A DNA stretch of 5,623 nt from Gammaproteobacteria bacterium (GTDB lineage Bacteria > Pseudomonadota > Gammaproteobacteria > UBA9339): positions 1 through 5,623 of the forward strand of contig JAHIYS010000127.1 in the NCBI GenBank assembly GCA_018814965.1, given 5' to 3'. The notes beneath the pieces were generated by a model that saw nothing but the letters and a program-made list of their open reading frames with translations, had not been told where the DNA came from and ran no database searches. Position 1 is the first letter of the stretch; every line of letters begins with the position of its first letter. Shown in pieces: positions 1 to 5,592 of this stretch. The position numbers and the translations under genes were made by a program.

Positions 1-1
1 A

Positions 2-400
2 CATGTTGATGATAAATTTCTATGCAATTATCGAGCTGATGGATTGATTGTTGCAACACCCACAGGATCTACTGCACATGCTTTATCAAGCGGTGGTCCC
101 ATATTATGCCCCACACTTGAAAACATAGTTTTGGTACCGGTCTTGTCTCATAATTTAAGTAGCCGACCAATTGTTGTTAGCAGCAAAAGCAAAATAAAAA
201 TAATTTTTAATGATGACAACCCCACAGATCTATTAGTACTTTGTGATGGTCAAACTCAGACCGTGATGCAAGGCGGGATAATTAACATTAGGAAAGCGGA
301 GGAAAAATTACGCCTTCTCCATCCCATAGATTATAATTATTTTGAAACCTTACGAAGCAAATTAAACTGGGAAAAAGAACATAAAAAAGGCAGAAAATAA
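2..400 (+). CDS. nadK: NAD kinase, C-terminal part (5' end outside window)
   Basis: NAD kinase phosphorylates NAD+ with ATP to give NADP+ and is the cytosolic source of the NADP pool. The frame is open from base 2, so the 132 residues seen are roughly the last 45% of a protein that is usually about 290 residues. The N-terminal GGDG catalytic loop lies off the window. What is visible is the C-terminal beta-rich domain: RADGLIVATPTGSTA at residues 11-25, then a SSGGPI turn, an LSSRPIVV strand, the CDGQ motif and the terminal HPIDYNYFETLRSKLNW, which matches the gammaproteobacterial NadK C-terminus as I recall it from E. coli. The Tyr that usually follows GSTA is His here (codon CAT). recN starts 92 bp downstream on the same strand, the order seen in E. 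coli and other gammaproteobacteria. Identification is secure; only the extent is limited by the edge. Confidence 0.95.
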   Translation, partial: HVDDKFLCNYRADGLIVATPTGSTAHALSSGGPILCPTLENIVLVPVLSHNLSSRPIVVSSKSKIKIIFNDDNPTDLLVLCDGQTQTVMQGGIINIRKAEEKLRLLHPIDYNYFETLRSKLNWEKEHKKGRK

Positions 401-492
401 CTAAGGATATACAAATAATCACAAAATCAATTAATCTCAATAAAAACCCAAACAGATACAAATTGATACGAAAGATATAAACCTAATAAATT

Positions 493-2169
493 ATGTTAAC
501 CTATATCAACATTAAAAATTTTGCAATTATAAAAGACCTCGAACTAGATCTGCAAACCAAAATGACCGGGCTAACCGGTGAAACTGGAGCAGGTAAATCT
601 ATTATCATTGACTCTTTAGAATTAGCATTAGGCGCCCGCGCTGATGCTTCCCTAATCCGCAATAATGCCGAACGCTGTGAAATTACAATAATATTTGATA
701 TCACTAGCCTTTTTAAAGCTCAAGACTGGCTAATTAAACAAGAACTCGACAGTGATAATGAATGCATTATCCGACGTATTATTACAAATGATGGGCGCTC
801 AAAAAGCAGCATCAATGGTAATCCTTGCACCCAACAAACATTACGCACTATTAGTGGATTTTTACTTAGCATTCATGGTCAACATGAAAATCAAAACTTA
901 CCCAATCCCGAGTATCAACGTGAATTACTTGATGCTTTTGCAGGGAATAAATCTCTTGTCAGCAATATCAGGCAATTATATGGATCTTGGTCGAATACCA
1001 AAAAAAAGCTATTAGAGCTTGAAAACTTAGCCGAAGACTGGCAGACAAAAATCGATTTTTTAACTTATCAACTAAATGAACTAGACGCTATTAACCTCCA
1101 TCCAGAGAACTTAGAAAACTTACGCACCAAACAAAAACGTTTAAACAATATGGAAGAGTTCTCCAACAACATAAACTCTGCTTTAGATCTCATTGCCGAC
1201 AATGAAAATGAAACAATTATCCGCAATCTATATAATGTCAAAAATCGACTAGAAATATGTCAAAATATCGACCCCAAGATTGGCCTGGTCCTTGATTTAA
1301 TAAATAATGCTATCATCCAAGCAGAGGAAGCCGCCTCATCTTTACAGCAAAATTTAAATACACTTGAAATAGATGAAGAACAACAAAAACAAGTTGAAGA
1401 ACAATTAACTAACATTTATGCCTTAGCACGTAAGCACCAAACCCAACCGGAAGAACTCTTACAAATACAATCAAATCTTAAACAAAAACTAGAAAACACT
1501 CAAAATGTCACCTCACAACTAGAAAAAACCAAAACAGAATTAGAAGATATAGAAAAAAAATATCTCAAAACAGCAAACGAATTAAGCGCCAATCGTAAGC
1601 TTGCCGCAAGCAAAATCGAGCAATTAGTCAGTGAGAAAATGCAAATTTTAGGAATGAACGGTGGCAAATTTGCAGTTAATATATTACCTAACATCAATCA
1701 AGGTTTTGGTGCTAATGGTTTAGAAAGAATAGAGTTTTTGGTATCAGCAAACCCTGGGCATCCTCCCCAACCTTTGAATAAAATAGCATCTGGAGGCGAA
1801 CTATCACGCATTAGCCTCGCAATTCAAACCATAACTGCTGAAAAAGAGGTTACACCAACTTTAATTTTTGACGAAATTTATACTGGAATAGGTGGTAAAA
1901 CAGCGGACATTGTAGGGCAGTTATTACGCCAACTTGGCAAAAGAACCCAAGTAATTTGCATCACTCACCTTCCGCAAATTGCTGCTCAAAGTCATCAGCA
2001 TATTTTAGTTGAGAAAATGACTAATGAGAAAAATACTGAAGTTACCCTAAGAACTCTGGCTAAGAATGAGCGCATAGAAGAAATAGCTCGTATGCTTGGT
2101 GGGGTAAAAATCACCAAACAAACTCTTGCCCATGCAAAAGAGATGTTAAACATCTCTTGTCAAAACTAA
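493..2169 (+). CDS. recN: DNA repair protein RecN
   Basis: RecN is a cytosolic SMC-like ATPase recruited to DNA double-strand breaks, where it helps RecA-dependent recombination by holding DNA ends or sister chromatids. The 558 residues fit the family (E. coli about 553). Motifs in order: Walker A GETGAGKS at 29-36; Q-loop region IHGQHE at 127-132; a long Glu/Gln/Lys-rich coiled coil at about 150-380; ABC signature SGGELS at 433-438; Walker B LIFDE at 457-461; and the H-loop THLPQIA at 491-497. Family members normally read DE-(V/I)-D-x-GI after Walker B; here residue 463 is Tyr (DEIYTGIGG). The ATG gives the usual MLxxIxIxNFAI N-terminus, although no good Shine-Dalgarno stands before it. I see no LexA (CTG-N10-CAG) box in the 92-bp gap, so SOS control is not evident and cotranscription with nadK is likely. 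In E. coli bamE follows; here a repeat block does. Confidence 0.97.
   Translation: MLTYINIKNFAIIKDLELDLQTKMTGLTGETGAGKSIIIDSLELALGARADASLIRNNAERCEITIIFDITSLFKAQDWLIKQELDSDNECIIRRIITNDGRSKSSINGNPCTQQTLRTISGFLLSIHGQHENQNLPNPEYQRELLDAFAGNKSLVSNIRQLYGSWSNTKKKLLELENLAEDWQTKIDFLTYQLNELDAINLHPENLENLRTKQKRLNNMEEFSNNINSALDLIADNENETIIRNLYNVKNRLEICQNIDPKIGLVLDLINNAIIQAEEAASSLQQNLNTLEIDEEQQKQVEEQLTNIYALARKHQTQPEELLQIQSNLKQKLENTQNVTSQLEKTKTELEDIEKKYLKTANELSANRKLAASKIEQLVSEKMQILGMNGGKFAVNILPNINQGFGANGLERIEFLVSANPGHPPQPLNKIASGGELSRISLAIQTITAEKEVTPTLIFDEIYTGIGGKTADIVGQLLRQLGKRTQVICITHLPQIAAQSHQHILVEKMTNEKNTEVTLRTLAKNERIEEIARMLGGVKITKQTLAHAKEMLNISCQN
2138..2158 (+). other. Perfect stem-loop in the 3' end of recN
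   Basis: AAGAGATGT at 2138-2146 and ACATCTCTT at 2150-2158 are perfect inverted repeats around a 3-nt loop, ending 8 nt before the recN stop codon. No run of T follows, so an intrinsic terminator is not supported. It may act as a 3'-end mRNA stabiliser or be a chance palindrome in codons for KEMLNIS. Confidence 0.4.
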
Positions 2170-2206
2170 TCTCTTATAATGGTGGCTTACAATCTGAAAA
2201 TCTTGC

Positions 2207-2486
2207 ATTCTGGATCCCGCGGTCTTTGCCACAGGATAACAATTATTATTCGCCGTTAGGATGACAATTATTGTTCACCATGATGGATCCTCGCAATATT
2301 TAAATTAATTTGCAAGAAAAACAAATAGCTCGGCTTGCTGTCATTGCGAGCCGCAGGCGAAGCAATCCAGAAGGTTTGAAAGTAGTTTGATCGCTAGGTT
2401 ATAACAAAAACAAATTGGTAGTTTTATCATTTTTTGGATTGCCGCGTCGCAATGACGGCAAAAAAATTCTGATTGCAACAAGACCT
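2207..2486. repeat. Composite intergenic repeat, tandem copy 1 (280 bp)
   Basis: This is the first copy of a long unit repeated head-to-tail with a shift of exactly 280 bp. I count six substitutions over 2207-2452 against 2487-2732. The order inside is: a GC-rich hairpin (ATCCCGCGG at its left arm), a 25-bp imperfect direct repeat (2235-2259 and 2260-2284), an AT-rich stretch, and a MITE-like inverted-repeat element (2336-2460). In this copy the right arm of the GC-rich hairpin is broken by three A-for-G differences, and 20 bp present in copy 2 are missing after 2452. No ORF of note is present on either strand. Confidence 0.93.
2336..2460. repeat. MITE-like inverted-repeat element, copy 1 (about 125 bp)
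   Basis: TGCTGTCATTGCGAG (2336-2350) is inverted at GTCGCAATGACGGCA (2446-2460), with an inner pair GCAATCCA (2362-2369) and TGGATTGC (2435-2442). It encodes nothing. The right arm is shortened relative to copy 2, probably by deletion between short CGCAA repeats. Confidence 0.8.
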
Positions 2487-2493
2487 ATTCTGG

Positions 2494-2517
2494 ATCCCGC
2501 GGTCTTTGCCGCGGGAT
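2494..2517. repeat. GC-rich REP-like hairpin in copy 2
   Basis: ATCCCGCGG (2494-2502) and CCGCGGGAT (2509-2517) form a perfect 9-bp stem around a 6-nt TCTTTG loop. It resembles the TGGATCCCGCGG...CCGCGGGATGAC palindromes dispersed in genomes of intracellular bacteria. No T-run follows on the plus strand, so I class it as a repeat and not a terminator. The equivalent in copy 1 (2214-2237) has a decayed right arm. Confidence 0.8.
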
Positions 2518-2615
2518 GACAATTATTATTCGCCGTTAGGATGACAATTATTGTTCACCATGATGGATCCTCGCAATATTTAAATTAATTTGTAACAAAA
2601 ACAAATAGCTCGGCT

Positions 2616-2760
2616 TGCTGTCATTGCGAGCCGCAGGCGAAGCAATCCAGAAGGTTTGAAAGTGGTTTGATCGCTAGGTTATAACAAAAACAAATTGGTA
2701 GTTTTATCATTTTTTGGATTGCCGCGTCGCAAGCTGTGCTTGCTCCTCGCAATGACGGCA
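2616..2760. repeat. MITE-like inverted-repeat element, copy 2 (145 bp)
   Basis: The terminal inverted repeats are 15 bp with one mismatch: TGCTGTCATTGCGAG at 2616-2630 and CTCGCAATGACGGCA at 2746-2760. A second nested pair, GCAATCCA (2642-2649) and TGGATTGC (2715-2722), lies inside. Each arm can fold on itself through ATTGC/GCAAT, and the right arm has an extra AAGC-TGT-GCTT mini-hairpin. The core is AT-rich and non-coding. Size and symmetry fit a non-autonomous palindromic element; no transposase is in the window and no clear target-site duplication is seen. Confidence 0.82.
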
Positions 2761-2785
2761 AAAAACTTCAGATTGCAGCAACTCC

Positions 2786-2806
2786 ATAATATAAATGCTA
2801 TATTAT
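2786..2806. other. AT-only palindrome between repeat block and effector gene
   Basis: ATAATATA (2786-2793) and TATATTAT (2799-2806) form an 8-bp stem around AATGC. It lies 65 bp past the stop of the minus-strand gene and sits at the junction where the repeat ends. The all-AT stem and absence of a T-run argue against a terminator. Confidence 0.3.
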
Positions 2807-2870
2807 ATACCTAAGCACCAGACATAAAATTTTTCACTTCATCTGCTGTCTTTTGGTTGTTAGAAGTTTG

Positions 2871-3830
2871 TTATTTTATGCTTGGATGTTGCTTTTCATT
2901 TGGTTTACGTTTCTCTATTTTATTTCTAATGTTTTTCAAAAACTCGGATGGCTCAGCTTGTTTAGTTTTTAAATCCTCCTCCCTTTTCTTAAGCATTTTA
3001 TCTATATCAACATGGCTTTTTAATACATTTTTTCGTCCCTTTACTGCATCTGTTAATTCAGATACAAAAGCACTTTTCTTTATCTCTTCTGCTGACAATT
3101 GCCTACCTAAACGCTCCTCTGAAGCTTTTCTTAATTCCGCACCTGCTCGTATCTGTTCAAGCAATGCTCCAGGCAACGTAGCCACACCTCCAATTCTCTT
3201 TATCTTCTGTTCGAAAGTTTCCTCGGATAAAGGCCCTGGCATAGGAGGTGGCGGAGGAGGTGGCGGGGCAAATGTAGCTTCTGCTTCATCAAGATAAACA
3301 GCTCTAGGCTGCGGTGGCTGAAAAGATTCAGCCATCGCTTGAAAAACTCCCCCTTGAACCAAATCTAGCAAATCCCCTGCCCCGATTATTGCGCTTTTAA
3401 CACCCGATATAAAAGCATCCTTATCTTGCTCTGATAAAACCCCTTTTAACTTATTATCAAAATCATTTAGTAAGTTACTATAATTGCCATATTGTAATAT
3501 TTCTAAAAGCTCCATTTTTTTATCTACAGATATACCCAAAGAATCTATTATCTCTAGCAATTTACACTTAAATGTATCTCTAACTATAAGACGGGTTGCT
3601 GTGGTTTCATTAGACATGAGACCACTAAATAATATCTCATTCTTACCATTCACATTTTGCACATCGGTATAAGAAATTCTCGATAAGATTCCACCTAATT
3701 TACCATTATCCAATATCTGTCTATCTTTTATATTTTGCGGATCATCAATAACCGAATAAAATCTATTTGCTATAAAGCCACTAACACCAATAATCACCTC
3801 TTCAACAAAGCTACCTATAGACAACCACAT
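2871..3830 (-). CDS. Putative WASP-like actin-binding effector (polyproline-WH2-connector)
   Basis: I do not recognise the whole 319-residue protein. Residues 1-165 form an unassigned, probably helical region beginning with a hydrophobic but Glu-containing stretch and no clear signal peptide. Residues 189-196 are eight prolines followed by MPGP, the type of tract bound by profilin or SH3/EVH1 domains. ALLEQIRAGAELRKA (222-236) fits the WH2 G-actin-binding consensus (LLxxIrxGxxLkk) and is close to the N-WASP WH2. AFVSELTDAVKGRKNVLKSH (254-273) resembles the WASP connector (C) helix with its hydrophobic spacing and central Arg. The tail is basic and lacks the acidic Trp-containing A region that binds Arp2/3 in WASP and RickA. 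The inferred role is to bind or assemble host actin after secretion; secretion is not shown. The ATG at 3830 is chosen because AGGAG stands 6 nt before it; an in-frame GTG at 3851 has no such site. The gene is transcribed alone, divergent from glpT. Confidence 0.85.
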   Translation of the reverse strand: MWLSIGSFVEEVIIGVSGFIANRFYSVIDDPQNIKDRQILDNGKLGGILSRISYTDVQNVNGKNEILFSGLMSNETTATRLIVRDTFKCKLLEIIDSLGISVDKKMELLEILQYGNYSNLLNDFDNKLKGVLSEQDKDAFISGVKSAIIGAGDLLDLVQGGVFQAMAESFQPPQPRAVYLDEAEATFAPPPPPPPPMPGPLSEETFEQKIKRIGGVATLPGALLEQIRAGAELRKASEERLGRQLSAEEIKKSAFVSELTDAVKGRKNVLKSHVDIDKMLKKREEDLKTKQAEPSEFLKNIRNKIEKRKPNEKQHPSIK

Positions 3831-3836
3831 AAAATT

Positions 3837-3841
3837 CTCCT
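3837..3841 (-). promoter_or_regulatory. Shine-Dalgarno of the WH2 protein gene
   Basis: On the minus strand AGGAG lies 6 nt before the ATG at 3830. This strong site decides the start in favour of that ATG over the in-frame GTG at 3851, which would place the site inside the coding region. Confidence 0.85.
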
Positions 3842-3871
3842 GTGTTATCACTCAAAGAAAGGACCATATAG

Positions 3872-3901
3872 ATTTTAATTATCACCTTAAACAACTGACA
3901 A
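3872..3901 (-). promoter_or_regulatory. Candidate sigma-70 promoter of the WH2 protein gene
   Basis: On the minus strand TTGTCA (3901-3896) and TAAAAT (3877-3872) are separated by 18 bp. Each hexamer differs from consensus at one position. The predicted leader is about 35 nt, ending at a strong Shine-Dalgarno. In such AT-rich DNA chance matches are common, hence moderate confidence. Confidence 0.45.
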
Positions 3902-4039
3902 ATCAATTAGATATACTAAAAACTATAAGATCTTTAAATATATTAGCTATAAAGCATATTTTCATTGATTGCTATATGATAATTAAATAAATCTCTAGGT
4001 AATATTCACGAATATATATATTGCAAAAAAAGGTATAGC

Positions 4040-4059
4040 CTTAAGCAAGTCTTAATAAT
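4040..4059 (+). promoter_or_regulatory. Candidate PmrA-type tandem operator upstream of glpT
   Basis: Half-sites CTTAAGCAA (4040-4048) and CTTAATAAT (4051-4059) are separated by 2 nt, an 11-bp period. That matches the layout of the PmrA box known from Legionella and Coxiella (cTTAATatT, 2 nt, cTTAATatT). The second half-site is good and the first only partial. It sits 66 bp upstream of the glpT start, just before a -10-like hexamer, as expected for an activator replacing a weak -35. Confidence 0.35.
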
Positions 4060-4072
4060 TAGGTACTATACT
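4041..4072 (+). promoter_or_regulatory. Candidate glpT promoter
   Basis: TATACT at 4067-4072 (one mismatch to the -10 consensus), or the overlapping TACTAT at 4064-4069, can serve as the -10. The only -35 candidate is a poor TTAAGC at 4041-4046, 17 bp before TACTAT. A weak -35 would fit activator dependence. The remainder of the 294-bp divergent gap (3831-4124) is AT-rich, with nothing else I can name. Confidence 0.35.
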
Positions 4073-4111
4073 TTGATCGTAAGCTACAAAACCAAATGAT
4101 AACTTTCACAT

Positions 4112-4115
4112 AGGA
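4112..4115 (+). promoter_or_regulatory. glpT Shine-Dalgarno
   Basis: AGGA lies 9 nt before the ATG at 4125. Together with the GlpT-like N-terminus (FLKPA) directly after the ATG, it supports this start. Confidence 0.65.
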
Positions 4116-4124
4116 ATATTACTT

Positions 4125-5516
4125 ATGAAACTATTTGATTTTTTAAAACCAGCTCGCCATATAGAAAAATTATCTTCTGAAAAAGTAGATGCTGCTTATA
4201 AAAAATACCGCTATATGAATTTCGCTGGTATTTTCATAGGTTACGGCAGTTACTATCTCTTACGTAGTAATTTCGCATTAGCTATGCCACATCTTGGGCA
4301 CCTTGGATTTACCAAAGGTCAGATGGGTTTAATTTTATCAGCTATTCCTACTGCCTATGGCATCAGCAAATTTATCATGGGCAACTTATCTGATCGTAGC
4401 AATCCTAGGTACTTCATCATCACAGGATTAATTATCTCAATAGCAGTTAATCTATTCTTGGGCTGTTTATCGGGAATTGCCGCCAGCTTAACTCTAATGT
4501 ATAGCCTTATATTCGTTAACGGTTGGGCCCAAGGAATGGGAGCACCTCCATGCTATCGTACCGCTGCACACTGGTTTTCTATAAGTGAAAGAGGAAGAAT
4601 AATGGCAATGTGGAATGTATCGCATAACTTAGGAGCTGCCCTGTTAGGTGCTTTAGCAATGGTAGTTATCCCGATGTTTACGTGGCAAAGTATTTTCTAT
4701 GTGCCATCTGTAATTGTCATGGTCCTTGCCTTGATCATAGTGTTTTTGATGAGGGATACACCACAATCGGTTGGACTAATGCCAATAGAAGAGTATCGTA
4801 ATGAGTATCCAACTTGTAAAGTAGAAAATAAGGAAAAAGAATTATCTGCAAAAGAGATCTTATTTAAATATGTATTAAATAACAAATATGTCTGGTTTTT
4901 AGCCCTGGCTAATATCTTTGTTTATTTCATCCGTTATGGCATCTTAAACTGGGCACCAACCTATTTAACAGAAATGCGTGGCCTAAAAATTTCCTATTCT
5001 GGAATAGCTTTTGTAATTTATGAATCAGCTGGCATCATTGGTATGTTGTTATGCGGCTTTGCAAGCGATAAATTATTTAAAGGTAGACGTGCTCCAGTCA
5101 GTATTTTATGTATGGTAATTGTCGGTATCGGCATTTTAATGTATTGGATTATCCCTAACATTGTTGTCAATCAAATATCCCTATTTATAATTGGTATGTT
5201 TATTTATGGTCCTGTAATGCTTGTGGGCATCCAGATGTTGGATATCATCTCTAAGAAAGCAGTTGGAACCGCAATTGGGTTCTTAGGACTCTTTGGTTAT
5301 TGGGGAGGCACAATTGGTGCCAGCGCAGGTTTAGGCTATATATTTCAATTTTTTGGATGGGAGGGTGGCTTTATAGCTTTAATTACAGCTTGTGCCCTGG
5401 CAATATTCTTTTTTAGCTTAACACTCAAGATCAAGTGTGCCACACATCAAACAGGTCTTGAGGTTGAAAATGAAAATATTGCTAACAATAAACCTGTTTT
5501 AGAAAACGCAACGTAA
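4125..5516 (+). CDS. glpT: Glycerol-3-phosphate:phosphate antiporter GlpT
   Basis: This is an inner-membrane transporter of the organophosphate:phosphate antiporter family of the major facilitator superfamily; GlpT imports glycerol-3-phosphate in exchange for inorganic phosphate. The 463 residues and about 12 hydrophobic segments match the family (E. coli GlpT about 452), with the usual central cytoplasmic loop near 210-245. By alignment with E. coli GlpT from memory, the two phosphate-binding arginines are kept (Arg47 for R45, Arg270 for R269), as are Lys82 (K80), His167 (H165), Tyr40 and Tyr44. Family stretches include SKFIMGNLSDRSNPR (81-95), GWAQGMGAPPC (133-143), RDTPQSVGL (210-218) and RYGILNWAPTYL from 270. 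Ser48 replaces the E. coli Lys46. No glpK, glpD or glpQ is in the window, so the physiological substrate could be another sugar phosphate; UhpT or PgtP fit less well. The gene stands alone, followed by a stem-loop. Confidence 0.93.
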   Translation: MKLFDFLKPARHIEKLSSEKVDAAYKKYRYMNFAGIFIGYGSYYLLRSNFALAMPHLGHLGFTKGQMGLILSAIPTAYGISKFIMGNLSDRSNPRYFIITGLIISIAVNLFLGCLSGIAASLTLMYSLIFVNGWAQGMGAPPCYRTAAHWFSISERGRIMAMWNVSHNLGAALLGALAMVVIPMFTWQSIFYVPSVIVMVLALIIVFLMRDTPQSVGLMPIEEYRNEYPTCKVENKEKELSAKEILFKYVLNNKYVWFLALANIFVYFIRYGILNWAPTYLTEMRGLKISYSGIAFVIYESAGIIGMLLCGFASDKLFKGRRAPVSILCMVIVGIGILMYWIIPNIVVNQISLFIIGMFIYGPVMLVGIQMLDIISKKAVGTAIGFLGLFGYWGGTIGASAGLGYIFQFFGWEGGFIALITACALAIFFFSLTLKIKCATHQTGLEVENENIANNKPVLENAT

Positions 5517-5524
5517 AATATATA

Positions 5525-5566
5525 CCCAGCCCTGCGACTCGCAAACAACGCAAGTCTTTGGCTGGG
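5525..5566 (+). terminator. Stem-loop after glpT, possible terminator
   Basis: CCCAGCC (5525-5531) pairs with GGCTGGG (5560-5566). Inside, GACTCGC (5536-5542) can pair with GCAAGTC (5550-5556) with one mismatch. The structure starts 8 nt after the glpT stop, where a terminator is expected, but only TGTAATTATT follows in place of a clean T-run. It may work as an imperfect terminator or as a 3'-end stabiliser. Confidence 0.45.
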
Positions 5567-5592
5567 CTGTAATTATTCATCCCTTCGAAAAA

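Larger units (their letters stand above)
2487..2786. repeat. Composite intergenic repeat, tandem copy 2 (300 bp)
   Basis: This second tandem copy has the same layout as copy 1, with a perfect GC-rich hairpin at its left end (2494-2517), the 25-bp direct repeat at 2515-2539 and 2540-2564, and an inverted-repeat element at 2616-2760. It carries 20 extra bases at 2733-2752, bounded by repeated CGCAA, which accounts for its 300-bp length. The last 26 bp still align with the end of copy 1 but with more mismatches (about 6 of 26). Together the two copies fill most of the 701-bp gap between recN and the next gene; the rest (2170-2206 and 2787-2870) shows nothing convincing. Confidence 0.93.

Noticed and set aside
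401..492. SOS (LexA) box or promoter between nadK and recN
   Set aside because: No CTG-N10-CAG palindrome is present. TTGATA at 463-468 would put its -10 on the recN start codon.
752..1015. 87-residue open frame on the plus strand and a 67-residue minus-strand frame at 501-704
   Set aside because: Both lie within recN in other frames and show no recognisable motifs; recN itself has every family motif.
2207..2786. CRISPR array
   Set aside because: Only two copies of a 280-300 bp unit, with no short regular repeats separated by unique spacers and no cas genes.
2786..2806. Terminator for the WH2 protein gene
   Set aside because: The stem contains only A and T and is not followed by a T-run on the minus strand.
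3017..3055. Second WH2 motif (residues 259-271)
   Set aside because: The Leu/Ile/Gly spacing is off by one to two residues from WH2; the segment fits the WASP connector helix better.
2857..3297. 146-residue open frame on the plus strand
   Set aside because: It lies wholly opposite the WH2 protein gene, is Ser/Phe/Cys-rich with a poly-Gly run that is simply the complement of the polyproline codons, and has no ribosome binding site or domain.
3828..3851. Longer form of the WH2 protein starting at GTG 3851
   Set aside because: The strong AGGAG site would then be inside the coding sequence; it is ideally placed for the ATG at 3830.
3872..3891. PmrA box in front of the WH2 protein gene (minus strand TTTAAG...ATTAAA)
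   Set aside because: The half-sites are 12 bp apart, not 11, and neither matches CTTAAT well.
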